From positions 144,661,245-144,725,244 of the forward strand of contig CM024760.1 of NCBI GenBank assembly GCA_014218235.1: 64,000 nt of DNA, read 5' to 3'. The notes under the pieces are model-generated. The model made no database searches. It had not been told where the DNA came from and was given only the letters and a program-made list of their open reading frames with translations. This stretch comes from Colocasia esculenta (Eukaryota; Streptophyta; Magnoliopsida; Alismatales; Araceae). Position numbers and translations under genes: made by a program. Position 1 is the stretch's first letter, and the number at the start of each line of letters is the position of its first letter. Shown piece after piece: positions 11,570 to 20,907 of this stretch.

Positions 11570-12466
11570 TTAGAAAAAGACCTTAGTTGACTGTAATTGG
11601 TCAAACAAATCATCAATTCTGGGAAGCAGATACTTATTCTTGATGGTAACCTTGTTCAATTGCCAATAATCTATGCACATTCTTAAGCTGCCATCTTTCT
11701 TTCTAACAAACAACACCGGTGCTCCCCACGGCAAATGACTTGGCCTGATAAAACCTTTCTCTAATAGCTCCTGCAACTGCTTCTTTAATTCTTTCAATTC
11801 TGCTGGTGCCATTTTGTAAGGTGCCTTGGAGATCGACATACTGCCTGGCTGCAACTCAACTGTAAAATCCACTTCTCTGTGTGGAGCTAACCCTAACAAT
11901 TCTTTTGGAAACACATCTGCAAATTCTCTGACTACAGGTACCATCTCTATAGACTTATCTGACTCAACTAGACTAACTGAAGCAAGATATGCTACACACC
12001 CAGCATTGATCAACTTTCTAGCTCTAAGTGCAGAAATAATAAACTTAGGAGTGTAGAACGGCATACCTTGAAACTCAAACACTGCTCCACTGGGTTGGCA
12101 AAATCTGACTCTCTTCTTTCTACAATCCACTACTGCCCCATAGGCCTCTAACCAATCCATTCCCAAAATCACATCATATTCTTTCAGCTGTAATGCATGC
12201 AATCTAGCTGGCAATTGATTTCCTTGCACTACAATCAGAACTTCATCTAAATAGCACGAGATAAGCATGAAACCACCTGAAGGAACTTCCACTACCAACT
12301 CACACTGCTTCTCCTCTAATGAATGAACCATGCTATCCAAGAAATCTTTGGAAATAAAGGAATGCGAAGCACCTGGATCAATTAACACTCTAGCAGAAAA
12401 GTCAAAAAGAGGTAATATACCTTCAATTAGGTTAGATGCCTCCGCCTGTGCTCTGGTGATGGCCAT
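11570..12466 (-). pseudogene. Protease and N-terminal reverse transcriptase of the chromovirus
   Basis: The aspartic protease has ARVLIDPGASHSFIS at about 12370-12412, where the usual family motif is D-S/T-G. Here the middle residue is Pro. The downstream flap and ILGMDWL motif (about 12150) are typical. The RT begins near 11800 with APYKMAPAELKELKKQL, then GFIRPSHLPWGAPVLF and MCIDYWQLNKVTIKNK, where Tyr-Trp replaces the usual Tyr-Arg. The frame breaks at 11570 right after the DDLFDQL motif. Confidence 0.9.
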
Positions 12467-12580
12467 AACTCGACCTCATCCCCTCTGCATAGGTGGACCT
12501 CTGCCTCGCTCTGCTGCTGGCTGTTGGAAGGGCTGCTGCTGTTGTACCCCTCTACCATAGCTGTAATTCTGCGGATGCGG

Positions 12581-13684
12581 ACAGTTTCTAGCTAGATGCC
12601 CCGGCTGCCCACAATTATAACACCGAAAACCTGGGAAAGCTGCAGTTGTCTTGCCGTACTCTGCTGCGACTCCTCCGGTGTTGGCCTAAAACCTCGGCCC
12701 TGCTGAAAACACGGCTAAAAACCCTGCTGCTTACCGCCTCCTCATCCTCTAAACATCTTCTTCAATTTACCACCCCACTTTCCAAATCCTGATGATGACG
12801 ATGTTCCTGATGGTGCCTTTCCCTTACTAATACATGCAGACTACTGCGGAAGCCAAAACTACTTGTCCCTACTCCTCCGGACTGCCTAGCCTGCACAGTC
12901 CTCTCCAGAATTGCTGCCCTCTGTACTGCTTCTTCCACTGTCTTGCACATCAAAGGAATTACTGCATCCTGAAGCTCTGGTCGCAGTCCTCGAATGAAAT
13001 ACTCCACCATCATTATAGTATCAATAACCACATATGGAGCATATCTACTCAATGCCATGAACCTCATCTGATATTCTAGCACTGTTAGGTTCCCTTGCTG
13101 CAACATCCGAAACTGCTCCCTCTTGGCCTGTTGTATCTAAATTGGGAAGAAAGTATCATTGAATACCTCCAAAAACTCTGTCCAGGTAATGGTATCCTCC
13201 ATCCTCCTTGCAAATGCCGTCTGCATTTTCAATCTCCACCATTCCTGTGCAAATCCACACAACTGATAGGTAGCTAGTACCACTCTATCAACTTGTGGAC
13301 ACCTCATAATAACAAAACCCTCTCTACCTCATGCACCCAGTGCTCTGTTGTGTCGGGATTCAGACCTCCTGAATATGTGGGTGGTTGCAACTGCAGAAAC
13401 CTCTCTACTAGTGTTGTGGGCTCCTCCACATTGGCTACCTGTGCTGGTACTGCAGGAAGTATAGGTACAACGGGTGGTACCTCAACTACTGGTGGTGGTG
13501 GGGGTGGTGCCACTAGTACTGCCTCCTCTACTGTCGGTGGTACCTCTACTGCTGGTTGTACTGGTGCCTAGTGATCTAGTCTATTATGGATCTCTGTGAG
13601 GCTTTCCCATATCCTTTCTATCATTTGATGCGTAGTCTCCACAGTCTCATCTCCACCTCCTCCCTAATCTCTCATGTCTGCCAT
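12581..13684 (-). pseudogene. gag: gag of the chromovirus
   Basis: The start is the ATG at 13684 on the - strand. The first frame carries TAG at 13664 and about 13568, and has a Pro/Val-rich linker before FLQLQPPTYSGG. The gag core continues in a second frame at 12762-13106 (LEYQMRFMALSRYAP, then YFIRGLRPELQDAV), so at least one frameshift lies in 13107-13303. A perfect CCHC zinc knuckle (CYNCGQPGHLARNC) is encoded at 12581-12622. This packages the RNA genome. Confidence 0.85.
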
Positions 13685-13825
13685 TTCTAATCCTGCACAA
13701 ACATCATTCCAACCACATAACATACAAACAAATCAATACAAAAACTAAGGCCAACTACCAACAGTGGACTAAAGTAGAGACCAGGCTATGTAAATTTCTG
13801 ATTCCTTTATATTTACACGGATCTT
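13685..13825 (-). other. 5' leader of the chromovirus
   Basis: Short untranslated stretch between the primer-binding site and the gag ATG. No other feature is seen. Confidence 0.6.
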
Positions 13826-13837
13826 GCTCTGATACCA
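13826..13837 (-). promoter_or_regulatory. Primer-binding site (initiator tRNA-Met type)
   Basis: The - strand reads TGGTATCAGAGC, the standard plant sequence complementary to the 3' end of initiator tRNA-Met. It lies two bases inside the 5' LTR edge (13840). Confidence 0.95.
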
Positions 13838-13839
13838 AC

Positions 13840-15963
13840 TGTGACGGTCCTCGTTGTTCAAACTCGTTAACCTAATAACGAACCTGATCCGACTCCATCT
13901 CCTGCGATCGACCCGTAGCCTCGCAAGGGATATCAATCACACGAGTCTGTAGAAATATAAAAGAAACAGCTCAAATAAATATAAGATTGCACATCTCACA
14001 AATATTTACATGAAATATACATAGCAATTTCTCAACTATAGTTAAACACAGAGTACAGTAACCTGGGGCATACACCGAGGAGAACAAAAAGTAAAGATCA
14101 CACTGTTGGTGGTGAGGGCCCAAATCCACTACGATGCGGCTCTGAACTAGATGAAGGACGAGAAGCCTCCTGCTCTCCCTCACCTGGAAGAAGTAGGGGT
14201 AAGCCTCACAAGCCACTGGCTCAGTAGGAAAACTCCCCAAAAGCTGCACAAAACCAAACTCACAAGTGCAGTAACAAGAAGCTACACTAGGCAATTTATA
14301 GAAATAGCTACACATGGTATTAAAGCTGTAAATAACAATTATCTCATGCTATCAACAGAAATCAACCTTTAATTAAGTAAATGGAAAATCTCGTCCAAGT
14401 GTACGTACTAAAGTAGAAAACGCCACACTCGGGTCACGAAGACTGGTTCGCGACACCAACAACTAACCTAGACAAACCACACAGGTCAACCTCTCAGTCT
14501 CGCAGCCATGGACGAATGGTCTAGCTGCCGCTCCACCACAGCGAACCAAAGAACTGTGGAGACCAACCAACACCACTCCTGCGGACCACATTGCCGCAGG
14601 CCCATGCCTGCCACCTTTAGGGACTCCGGCGCGAGCTCCCTAAAGTGAGACACTGGAAAATAGGACTAGCTGGGACTCAGTACGTCTACTGGTGTCTGTA
14701 ACCTCCAACCACGAGCGTGCTACAAGCGACCAAACACAAACTCTCACAAGTCGCTGTCCCTCTGTCGTCTTTCCCTCATCCAGACGTACAACTCTACACA
14801 AGAGTGAGGGTGTTCAGGAAGAAGACACAGACCTCGACGGTACACAAGTACCGGGACAAGCCCCGAGCACTAACGTGCCTGGCTCACACAAAACCTAGTG
14901 CTCTGAACTGGAGAGGTAACCACGGTAGGCGTCGTACTACTTGCCACGCACACACAAACCACGTGAACACCTCACAAACCACGAGAACACCACGTCAACC
15001 ATGTGAACAACACGTTCCTCAAACTCTACAAGTGCTAATGCACCGCTTACCAATGCCATGCACAACAAATAACGATAATCCTATAATCACGTATCCATAC
15101 ACAAGCCTATTGCCAACGGAATCCTGAACGTGACGGGGTCTACTGTCGCCTTCAGAACGCGACGCCACGATACAACGCATTTTGAAGAGGAACGCGACGG
15201 GTCGGGTTGTCGCATTCAGATTGCGACAGTTAGGTCCGTCACCTTCACAGACAGTGACCTAATTCCGGGGTTCCATCTCCAGAATCCCCACACAAACCAT
15301 GCTAACTACCATGAAACACAAATATACAAGATCTAAGCACTACACTAGCATGGTATCTACTGTCTAAAGCATGTAAAACAAGCTAAACATGCAATCTACA
15401 ACGAGAAATATGGCAGAATCTCCCTACCTTCATGAAGAACGTGAAGAATGGCGATACCTCGGCGTTTCCCTCGCTCCGTACCATGTCCTCACGGCGAGAT
15501 CACGCCAAAAACAGCATCAGAACCCCGAATCGTCCAATATCCACCACAAAAAGCCGTCTCCTAGCCGAGCAGAGCTTGCTGAGCTCTGTTTGGCCGACCT
15601 AGGGTAATAACCCTTCAGCATTGAGAACGCGACTCACCATGCCGTCGCGACCTGAACGCGATGGTTTAGGTCGTCGTTTTCTCGTTGCTGACGCCAGTAG
15701 GCCGCCCAGCGCGCGCCACGCGGTGGACATGCACACGAAGACTCTCAGCGGTGGTAACCAGAACGCGATGCCTTGGATCGTCGCGTTCTCAACGCGACGC
15801 CCAACTCTGTCGTGTTCACAAACAGTGAACCAGCGAGTGTTTTGGGCCCAAACTCTCGGCCCACGAAGCCTCGCAACCTGCCAAACACCTCAAACACAGA
15901 CTATGGGCTACACATTGGCCACCACAACTACTAAACCCCAATCTGAACTGTCAATACGCTACA
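13840..15963 (-). mobile_element. 5' LTR of the chromovirus
   Basis: In + orientation it begins TGTGACGGTCC at 13840 next to the primer-binding site and ends GCTACA at 15963, 2124 bp. The right edge is confirmed independently: the flank 15964-16018 is homologous to 60688-60744, and that homology stops exactly at the LTR. It holds many AACGCGACGG / CCGTCGCGTT-type motifs (about 15127-15230 and 15630-15800). Confidence 0.93.
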
Positions 15964-16271
15964 CTATGAGTCCTTATAATAAGGACCTGTTCTCTAATAA
16001 GGAGAACACATGCAGTGAGATACACAACCATTATTGAGAATTAGGTCCCTATCTTTCTGTAGATTTAAGAGGGGAGTTCCCAACGCTTTTGCTCTCTCTC
16101 ATCAAAGAGTGTTAATCTGTAGAAAGAGGAGGAAACCTCGACTTTCCACTGACTGAGGATGATCCTATGCGGGGTGTGCTCTTTTTCAACTATTCAACTT
16201 TCTAAGATGTTGCTACATAATACTATTATCTTTCGCGGTGCACTATCAGATCCATCGAGTTTATGCTAACA
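15964..16271 (+). mobile_element. Copia element J: 5' LTR remnant
   Basis: Right-hand 308 bp of an LTR ending TATGCTAACA, followed by a degraded primer-binding site. Its first about 55 bp (CTATGAGTCCTTATAANAAGG) match the J 3' LTR remnant at 60688-60744. The left part of the LTR was split off by the chromovirus insertion. Confidence 0.7.
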
Positions 16272-16286
16272 TTTGATACCAGAACA
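16272..16286 (+). promoter_or_regulatory. Degraded primer-binding site of J
   Basis: TTGATACCAGAACATT matches the canonical TTGGTATCAGAGCATT at 13 of 16 positions, and all three differences are transitions. It starts one base after the LTR end. Confidence 0.6.
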
Positions 16287-16521
16287 TTCCATTATGATCT
16301 CTGGAATTTTGGGTTCTACACATCTCGCACATCGTTGCACGATTTGGGGTTTTTATTTTGCTGCCAACGATGCTCGGCCCTACCCCGTGAGCGCTGACCT
16401 AGGTGCCAGCAGTGCTCAGGCGCGGGCCTGCCTTGAGCACACTAGCACCATGGTGGTGCTATGTGCGAGACGAATCATGCGTGAGTGGGCATCTCGCGAG
16501 CCCGAGAGCCGTTTTCTTCTT

Positions 16522-16699
16522 AGAGAATATTTAGTGCACATTATTTAGTGTGCACAAATTGAACACACCAAATAGTGGTGTGCCATCTTAATTTCTTAAG
16601 GTTGAAAAATTTGAGATAAAAATATATTAAATATTGTCCATTTCTTAGGTGGCACACCATCATTTGGTGTGCCTAATTTATGCACGCCACAATGTCCTC
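16522..16699. mobile_element. Mutator-like MITE with 9-bp target duplication
   Basis: TTTCTTCTT occurs directly on both sides (16513-16521 and 16700-16708). The ends are inverted repeats: the left begins GAGAATATTTAG and the right, reversed, begins GAGGACATTG. The arms continue into a strong inverted repeat (AAATTNNNCACACCAAAT) at 16556-16590 and 16644-16679. A 14-bp local duplication interrupts the left arm. There is no coding capacity. A 9-bp duplication and GAG termini fit Mutator-type mobilisation. Confidence 0.7.
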
Positions 16700-16805
16700 T
16701 TTCTTCTTTTTGCTGCTGTTTTTTTCGGTCCCCACGGCATGCCATAAGATGATAAGAGGCTAGATTTTTCAAGTATGAAATATTCATTCTCTTTTAAATT
16801 TTAAA

Positions 16806-16944
16806 AATATATTTGATATTTAAATAGATCGGAGATAGAGTGAGGATATCTTCAAAATAACTAAAATAGTGATATCAAACATACTCTAATAGCTATTTTT
16901 AAGACATCACTCTATTTCTGATCTTTTCAAATACCAAACATGAA
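16806..16944. repeat. MITE-like inverted repeat
   Basis: 16808-16862 and 16888-16942 are inverted copies sharing the cores GATAGAGTGAGGATATCTT and, reversed, AATAGAGTGATGTCTT, with an AT-rich centre. No clear target duplication was found. Confidence 0.6.
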
Positions 16945-17152
16945 CAGTTTTAGATATTGAGGTCTGCCTTTGGTAACAGTAAGACCCCAAGAAAGAATCT
17001 AATAACGTATTCAGTTAATATCCAATCTCTCGTGATCTTGTCAAGGCCTACTTGGTTCTGAGGCCTCATTATGATGAGAACAAAATTAAGTCCATCTGTT
17101 TACCGAAAAAAAAAGAGATTAGAAAGGGAGAATGCTTGTTAATTCTCATAAT

Positions 17153-17157
<5 letters not shown>

Positions 17158-17190
<33 letters not shown>
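17158..17190. repeat. (TA)n microsatellite
   Basis: An uninterrupted TA run of about 16 units. Confidence 0.95.
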
Positions 17191-17192
<2 letters not shown>

Positions 17193-17347
17193 ACAGAAAG
17201 ATATATGAGCTAAACCACACTCAGAATTTAATTATTCTAATACCCTTAAAAGTTATATATATGGCAATGTTGTGAATGATTGTGGTATGATATTACATCA
17301 TGGATGTGACTGTGGTCGATCAAAGGGCTAGCCAGTGTCTATTTTAT

Positions 17348-17510
17348 GAGAAAAGTTAATTTATTGCACTTGTATATTGCACTTAAAGTGCAATATGACT
17401 AGACAATAACCCATGTGGAACCCCTCACATGAGGAGTGATAAAGTGACAATCCAATTATTGGATGCCACATGAGCTTGTTGCCAATATGCAAGTGCAATA
17501 AGCCTTTCTC
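17348..17510. mobile_element. Second Mutator-like MITE with 9-bp target duplication
   Basis: The 163-bp element is flanked by perfect CTATTTTAT repeats (17339-17347 and 17511-17519). The terminal inverted repeats begin GAGAAA and share TTATTGCACTTGTATATTG over about 28 bp with a 4-5 bp gap. There is no ORF. The 9-bp duplication and GAGAAA termini are typical of non-autonomous Mutator-type elements. Confidence 0.85.
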
Positions 17511-18569
17511 CTATTTTATATGCGGGGATCCTCTTTAAGGAACAAGAAGTTGGAGGAACCATTAATTTGTTTATTCTTTTAAATTCATCTTCAATGTAAT
17601 TTAAGGGTTCCCAAGTAGTAGATATTTTTATATATAAACGGACTGCATTATGGACTTTGGACATTATTTGTTATTTATGTGTGGATGAATAGTGATATGC
17701 TAACAAGACACTAACTGTCTGGTTTAGGACCTCTTTGATTGAAGGATGCACATATTTTATGTTTAATTATTATTGTTTTGATTGATAAATTATCACTTTT
17801 TTAATTTTCACGTGGAATGTGTTTAAGTTACCATGCTGAATTTATAATTTTAATACCATGACATATCATGTAGTTTTATGCATATCTAGAAATAATGCTT
17901 TGCAATTTTAAATCCATAAATCACTCCCAAATGAGCATCAACATGTTTTTGGACTTAAAAATTGGAATAGGATAGTATTTTATGTGGCCCTTGGATTCTC
18001 TTGCACCCAAAGGCACTAGGCTCCTTGAACTAGGCTATTGTTAGACACATAAAATTTTGTGATAATATTTTATTTTATTTTATGGTGTTTGAGTTTGATT
18101 TGCATTTTATTTATTTTACTTTGCGGGTGTGCCAGCCTGTCTAACAGACAGAGTTTGAAATCCGCGCGATGCGGAGAAGAATGTTATGTCCAAAGGATGG
18201 ACAAGTGCGCCAATTTTATTTTGAACTTATTTGTTTCGTGATTTTATTTTATCAGGCGATTATGGTAGCGTGTGCTAGATCCCTTCTCCATCGACCGGAA
18301 TCGATGTTTATTTACATCTGATTAAAAGTCTTTGATGTTGGTTTACATCAATTTTTACTCGAACACCATTGATAGTAAAAGTTGAGGTTTGCATTTTTCT
18401 AGAAAATAATAGTATGGTGTCTTATTTTTATCGGACAAAATGGAATTTGTTTTGAAAAGAGATTTTGTTTTGGAAAGAGCATGGACTCGATTTGCAAGTT
18501 TAGCATGCAATTTGAGAAATGGGTGGATGTATACTTGAGGATTTATTTGATATTTGAATATGTTGTGTA

Positions 18570-18770
18570 TTTGGGCAGAGTTTCCACATAGGCAAAGTTA
18601 CCACGCAAACACACAAACATATACTTGATGAACATATGGCCGTATTTATTTTGGGGCAGAGTCTCTGTATGGGCAGAGTCTCCTCATAAAATATGCACAT
18701 ATGAACATATATTTTGTGAACATATGAGTATACTTTTGGGCAGAACCTCCGCTTGGGCAGAGTTTCCTTT
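18570..18770. repeat. GGGCAGAGTYTCC direct repeats in the E LTR
   Basis: Three paired units at about 18573-18600, 18653-18684 and 18738-18768, spaced 80-85 bp. Each unit has two copies or near-copies of GGGCAGAGTYTCC, separated by stretches containing AACATAT. Confidence 0.8.
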
Positions 18771-18807
18771 AAAAGACATACACATATGAGCACAAAGATT
18801 CACCTTC

Positions 18808-19085
18808 ACGGAGACTAGCTCGACGTAAGGGAATAACACAAATGTGTCTAAATTCTTATATCCATGGAGACTAACTCGACATGGAAACATTTAGAACACA
18901 AGAACATTGAGATGTTAAATACCTTATACCCATGAGCCTAACTCGACATGGAAGGTATTTAAACACTGAAGCACACGAGCACAATTTGATTTTATCTCCA
19001 CAGAGACTAACTTGATGTGGAGATATGAATATATATTTGAATTTTAGAATCCCCCCATGGAGACTAACTTGACATGGGGGGGGGG
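18808..19085. repeat. Five stem-loops with a conserved loop in the E LTR
   Basis: Five units near 18808, 18859, 18927, 18995 and 19051 each have the loop GAGACTAACTCGA (small variations) between inverted arms. The arm pairs differ but still pair: CCTTCACG/CGTAAGG, TCCATG/CATGGA, CCCATG/CATGG, CTCCACA/TGTGGAG, CCCCCATG/CATGGGGG. In E's transcript they would lie about 145-420 nt downstream of the predicted start, in the 5' leader. Confidence 0.85.
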
Positions 19086-19257
19086 GGGGGGGGAGATATG
19101 GAGATTTCCTAGCCGGAGGGGGACGACTTTTTTGCTTTGCCAAGGGAGAATACCTTCACACCGAGTAGAACTTCTTTCACAAGCAAGCAAGAGTTTCCTT
19201 TTTCAAATTTCCGACTTCCAAAAGTTTCGCGCCCATTGCCATCGGGCTACATGGGTT

Positions 19258-19264
19258 GTTTATA
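19258..19264 (-). promoter_or_regulatory. TATA box of the E LTR
   Basis: The - strand reads CCCCTATAAACAACCC. It sits 37 bp from the palindrome array and about 500 bp into the LTR, a plausible U3 promoter. Confidence 0.6.
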
Positions 19265-19300
19265 GGGGTTTTAACCCTTTACATTGAGAAGAGAGAGAGG

Positions 19301-19489
19301 TAATTGATGGAAGGGTTCCATCAGTTAAGGGGATCTCCCATAACCGATGGAAGGGTTCCATCGGTTAAGGGCTCCTTCCTTAACTGATGGGACAGTCCCA
19401 TCGGTTAAGGAGCTTCTTCTTAACCGATGGGACAGTCCCATCGGTTAAGAATTTGTTCCTTAACTGATGGGGCAATCCCCACGGTTAGG
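19301..19489. repeat. Palindrome array, exact 40-bp period, in the E LTR
   Basis: Five units start at 19301, 19341, 19381, 19421 and 19461. The best units are perfect 27-bp palindromes with 12-bp arms and a 3-base centre: TAACCGATGGAA/TTCCATCGGTTA, and TAACTGATGGGA against TCCCATCGGTTA. On E's strand they lie immediately upstream of the TATA box, the usual place for transcription-factor sites. Confidence 0.95.
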
Positions 19490-19770
19490 GGTCCCCCCCC
19501 CTTGGGCATTTCTGGGATTTTTGGATTTTTTTGGGATTTGAGAACATTTCTGGATTTTCAGAACTTTGAGGTTTTTTTGTGGATTCGGTATTTCTAGGGT
19601 TTTGGGTTCTTTTTAAATTGGGGATTTTTTTGGGAGTTTGGGAATTGATGATGTTCTTTGGGTTTGGGAATGTTTGGTACTTTGGGTGGATTTTGGGGAA
19701 TTTATGGGTTATGAAGGTTTGGATTTTGGGAAATTGAGGTTTTGGGATTTGGAAATTTTACATGCCAACA

Positions 19771-19784
19771 AATGCCCCCCCACG
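19771..19784 (-). promoter_or_regulatory. Polypurine tract of E
   Basis: The - strand reads CCGTGGGGGGGCATT directly before the 3' LTR start TGTTGGCATG. Confidence 0.85.
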
Positions 19785-20890
19785 GAATGTGTGCTGAAGT
19801 CGAAGGCGAAGGTGGACGTCCCATGCGATCTCCAAGCTTTACTCCTGGTCTTCATGACTTCACGAGGAATTGAATTGAAAATCATGGTCATAGTTGATGC
19901 GCTTCAGTACTTGCACTGTGACGCCATCAATTTTGGACAACGATCAACTTTGTCGTGCTTCTTGTGCCGAGCCATTGGCTCCTATCATGAATACGTAGAA
20001 GGGGATTTAGTGATATGGACCTGCTCCACCAAGTCAACTCCTCAGTTGAGCTTCATTGACAAATTACTCCTTGGATTTACTCGGAGCTGACTTTGGCCTT
20101 CTTTGCCCGAGTCTTGTCTTTCTGACTTTACCCAAGGACTTTATCTTGACATTCTCCTTTCGAGACTTGCCTTTATAGCTTCGCTCTAGGACCCGATTTA
20201 ATTGGAGATTTGACCGATGAGACGTGTCTTTCTGACTTTGCTCAACAATTGATTTGAGATTTTCTCTTGAGACTTGTCTTTTTGACTTTGCCCAAGGTTG
20301 GGTTGGAGCCAAGATGCTGAGCCTTGCTTTTCTGTCTTAGCTCAATGGCTTATCATTTGGTCAATAGGGCATGACTTTCTAATTTTGCTCATTGATCTAA
20401 TCTGGTACCTTCTTTGAGATTCAACTTGACCTTTTTCTCCTAAATCCTACCTTTTCTGGATTTATCCAGGACTTGATGAGGGATTCTATTGCTGAGGGTG
20501 ACCTTTTTGGCTTTGCTCAATGGCTTGGTTTAACACTTGGTCGATAAAACTTGTGTCTTCTGGCCTTGCTTTCTGACCTGATTTGACACCTCTCTCTCGA
20601 GACTTGCCTTCCTAGCTTTTCTCGAGATTTGGTTTAACATCTTCCTCTTAAATTCTGCCTTTCTGGATTTATCTAAGATTTGATGTGGAATTCTATTGTT
20701 GAGGTTGACCTTCTTGGCTTCGCTCAACGACTGCTTCGTATTTGAATTGCTTAACAGGGGTGGCTCATTTGCCCACCGATTTTTCTTTAGTAAGAACGAC
20801 TCCCTTTCTATTGGGGGATTTGTGAAGTCTCTATCTTTCTTCTTTTTCTTTCTTTTCTCATCATCATTCATCATTTTTTTTTACTATTTC
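19785..20890. repeat. Spacer of E with degenerate GACTTGTCTTTCTGACTTTGC repeats
   Basis: From about 20070 to 20720 there are roughly eight diverged copies of GACTTGYCTTTCTGACTTTG followed by CTCAA, 60-80 bp apart. They lie upstream of the antisense gene and could be its 5' region. 19785-20070 shows nothing recognisable. Confidence 0.65.
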
Positions 20891-20907
20891 TCTTTTCATC
20901 TTTTTAG

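Larger units (their letters stand above)
8203..15963 (-). mobile_element. Tekay/Del-like Ty3/gypsy chromovirus
   Basis: A near-complete but inactive element. On the - strand the order is 5' LTR (15963-13840), primer-binding site, gag, protease, RT, RNase H, integrase, chromodomain, polypurine tract and a truncated 3' LTR (8953-8203). The C-terminal chromodomain and the TTTTGAGGACGAAATTT sequence before the 3' LTR fit the Tekay/Del lineage. The 3' LTR breaks at 8203 because T1 inserted into it. The missing 1.37 kb should lie left of the window. Confidence 0.92.
16287..18038. other. J leader region with small insertions
   Basis: No coding region is recognised. The stretch contains two Mutator-like MITEs, one further inverted repeat, a (TA)n microsatellite and AT-rich filler. 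The short ORF at 16273-16548 has no family resemblance. It ends at the left edge of element E. Confidence 0.5.
18039..19770 (-). mobile_element. 3' LTR of E
   Basis: In + coordinates it begins TGTTAGACAC at 18039 and ends GCCAACA at 19770, next to the polypurine tract, 1732 bp. The first 90 bp match the 5' LTR stub at 51841-51938. On the - strand a TATA box (TATAAAC, 19264-19258) puts transcription start near 19228, so U3 is about 540 bp. The LTR holds three repeat modules: palindromes upstream of the TATA box (19301-19489), stem-loops downstream (18808-19085) and GGGCAGAGT direct repeats (18570-18770). A G homopolymer is at about 19076-19094. Confidence 0.88.

Noticed and set aside
13293..13571. 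92-aa + strand Gly/Thr-rich ORF
   Set aside because: Antisense shadow of the Pro/Val-rich linker of the chromovirus gag.
8611..16037. Matching ORFs at 8611-8967 and 15621-16037 (about 118 and 138 aa) that look like a duplicated gene
   Set aside because: They lie in the two LTR copies of the chromovirus, antisense to it. Their similarity is explained by LTR identity, and nothing suggests a coding constraint.
17690..18038. Possible further MITE in AT-rich DNA before E
   Set aside because: No convincing inverted ends or target duplication could be found by eye.
19301..19489. Regular repeats with spacers that could resemble a CRISPR array
   Set aside because: The units are palindromes with 13-bp related spacers inside a plant LTR; there is no cas gene and the source is eukaryotic.
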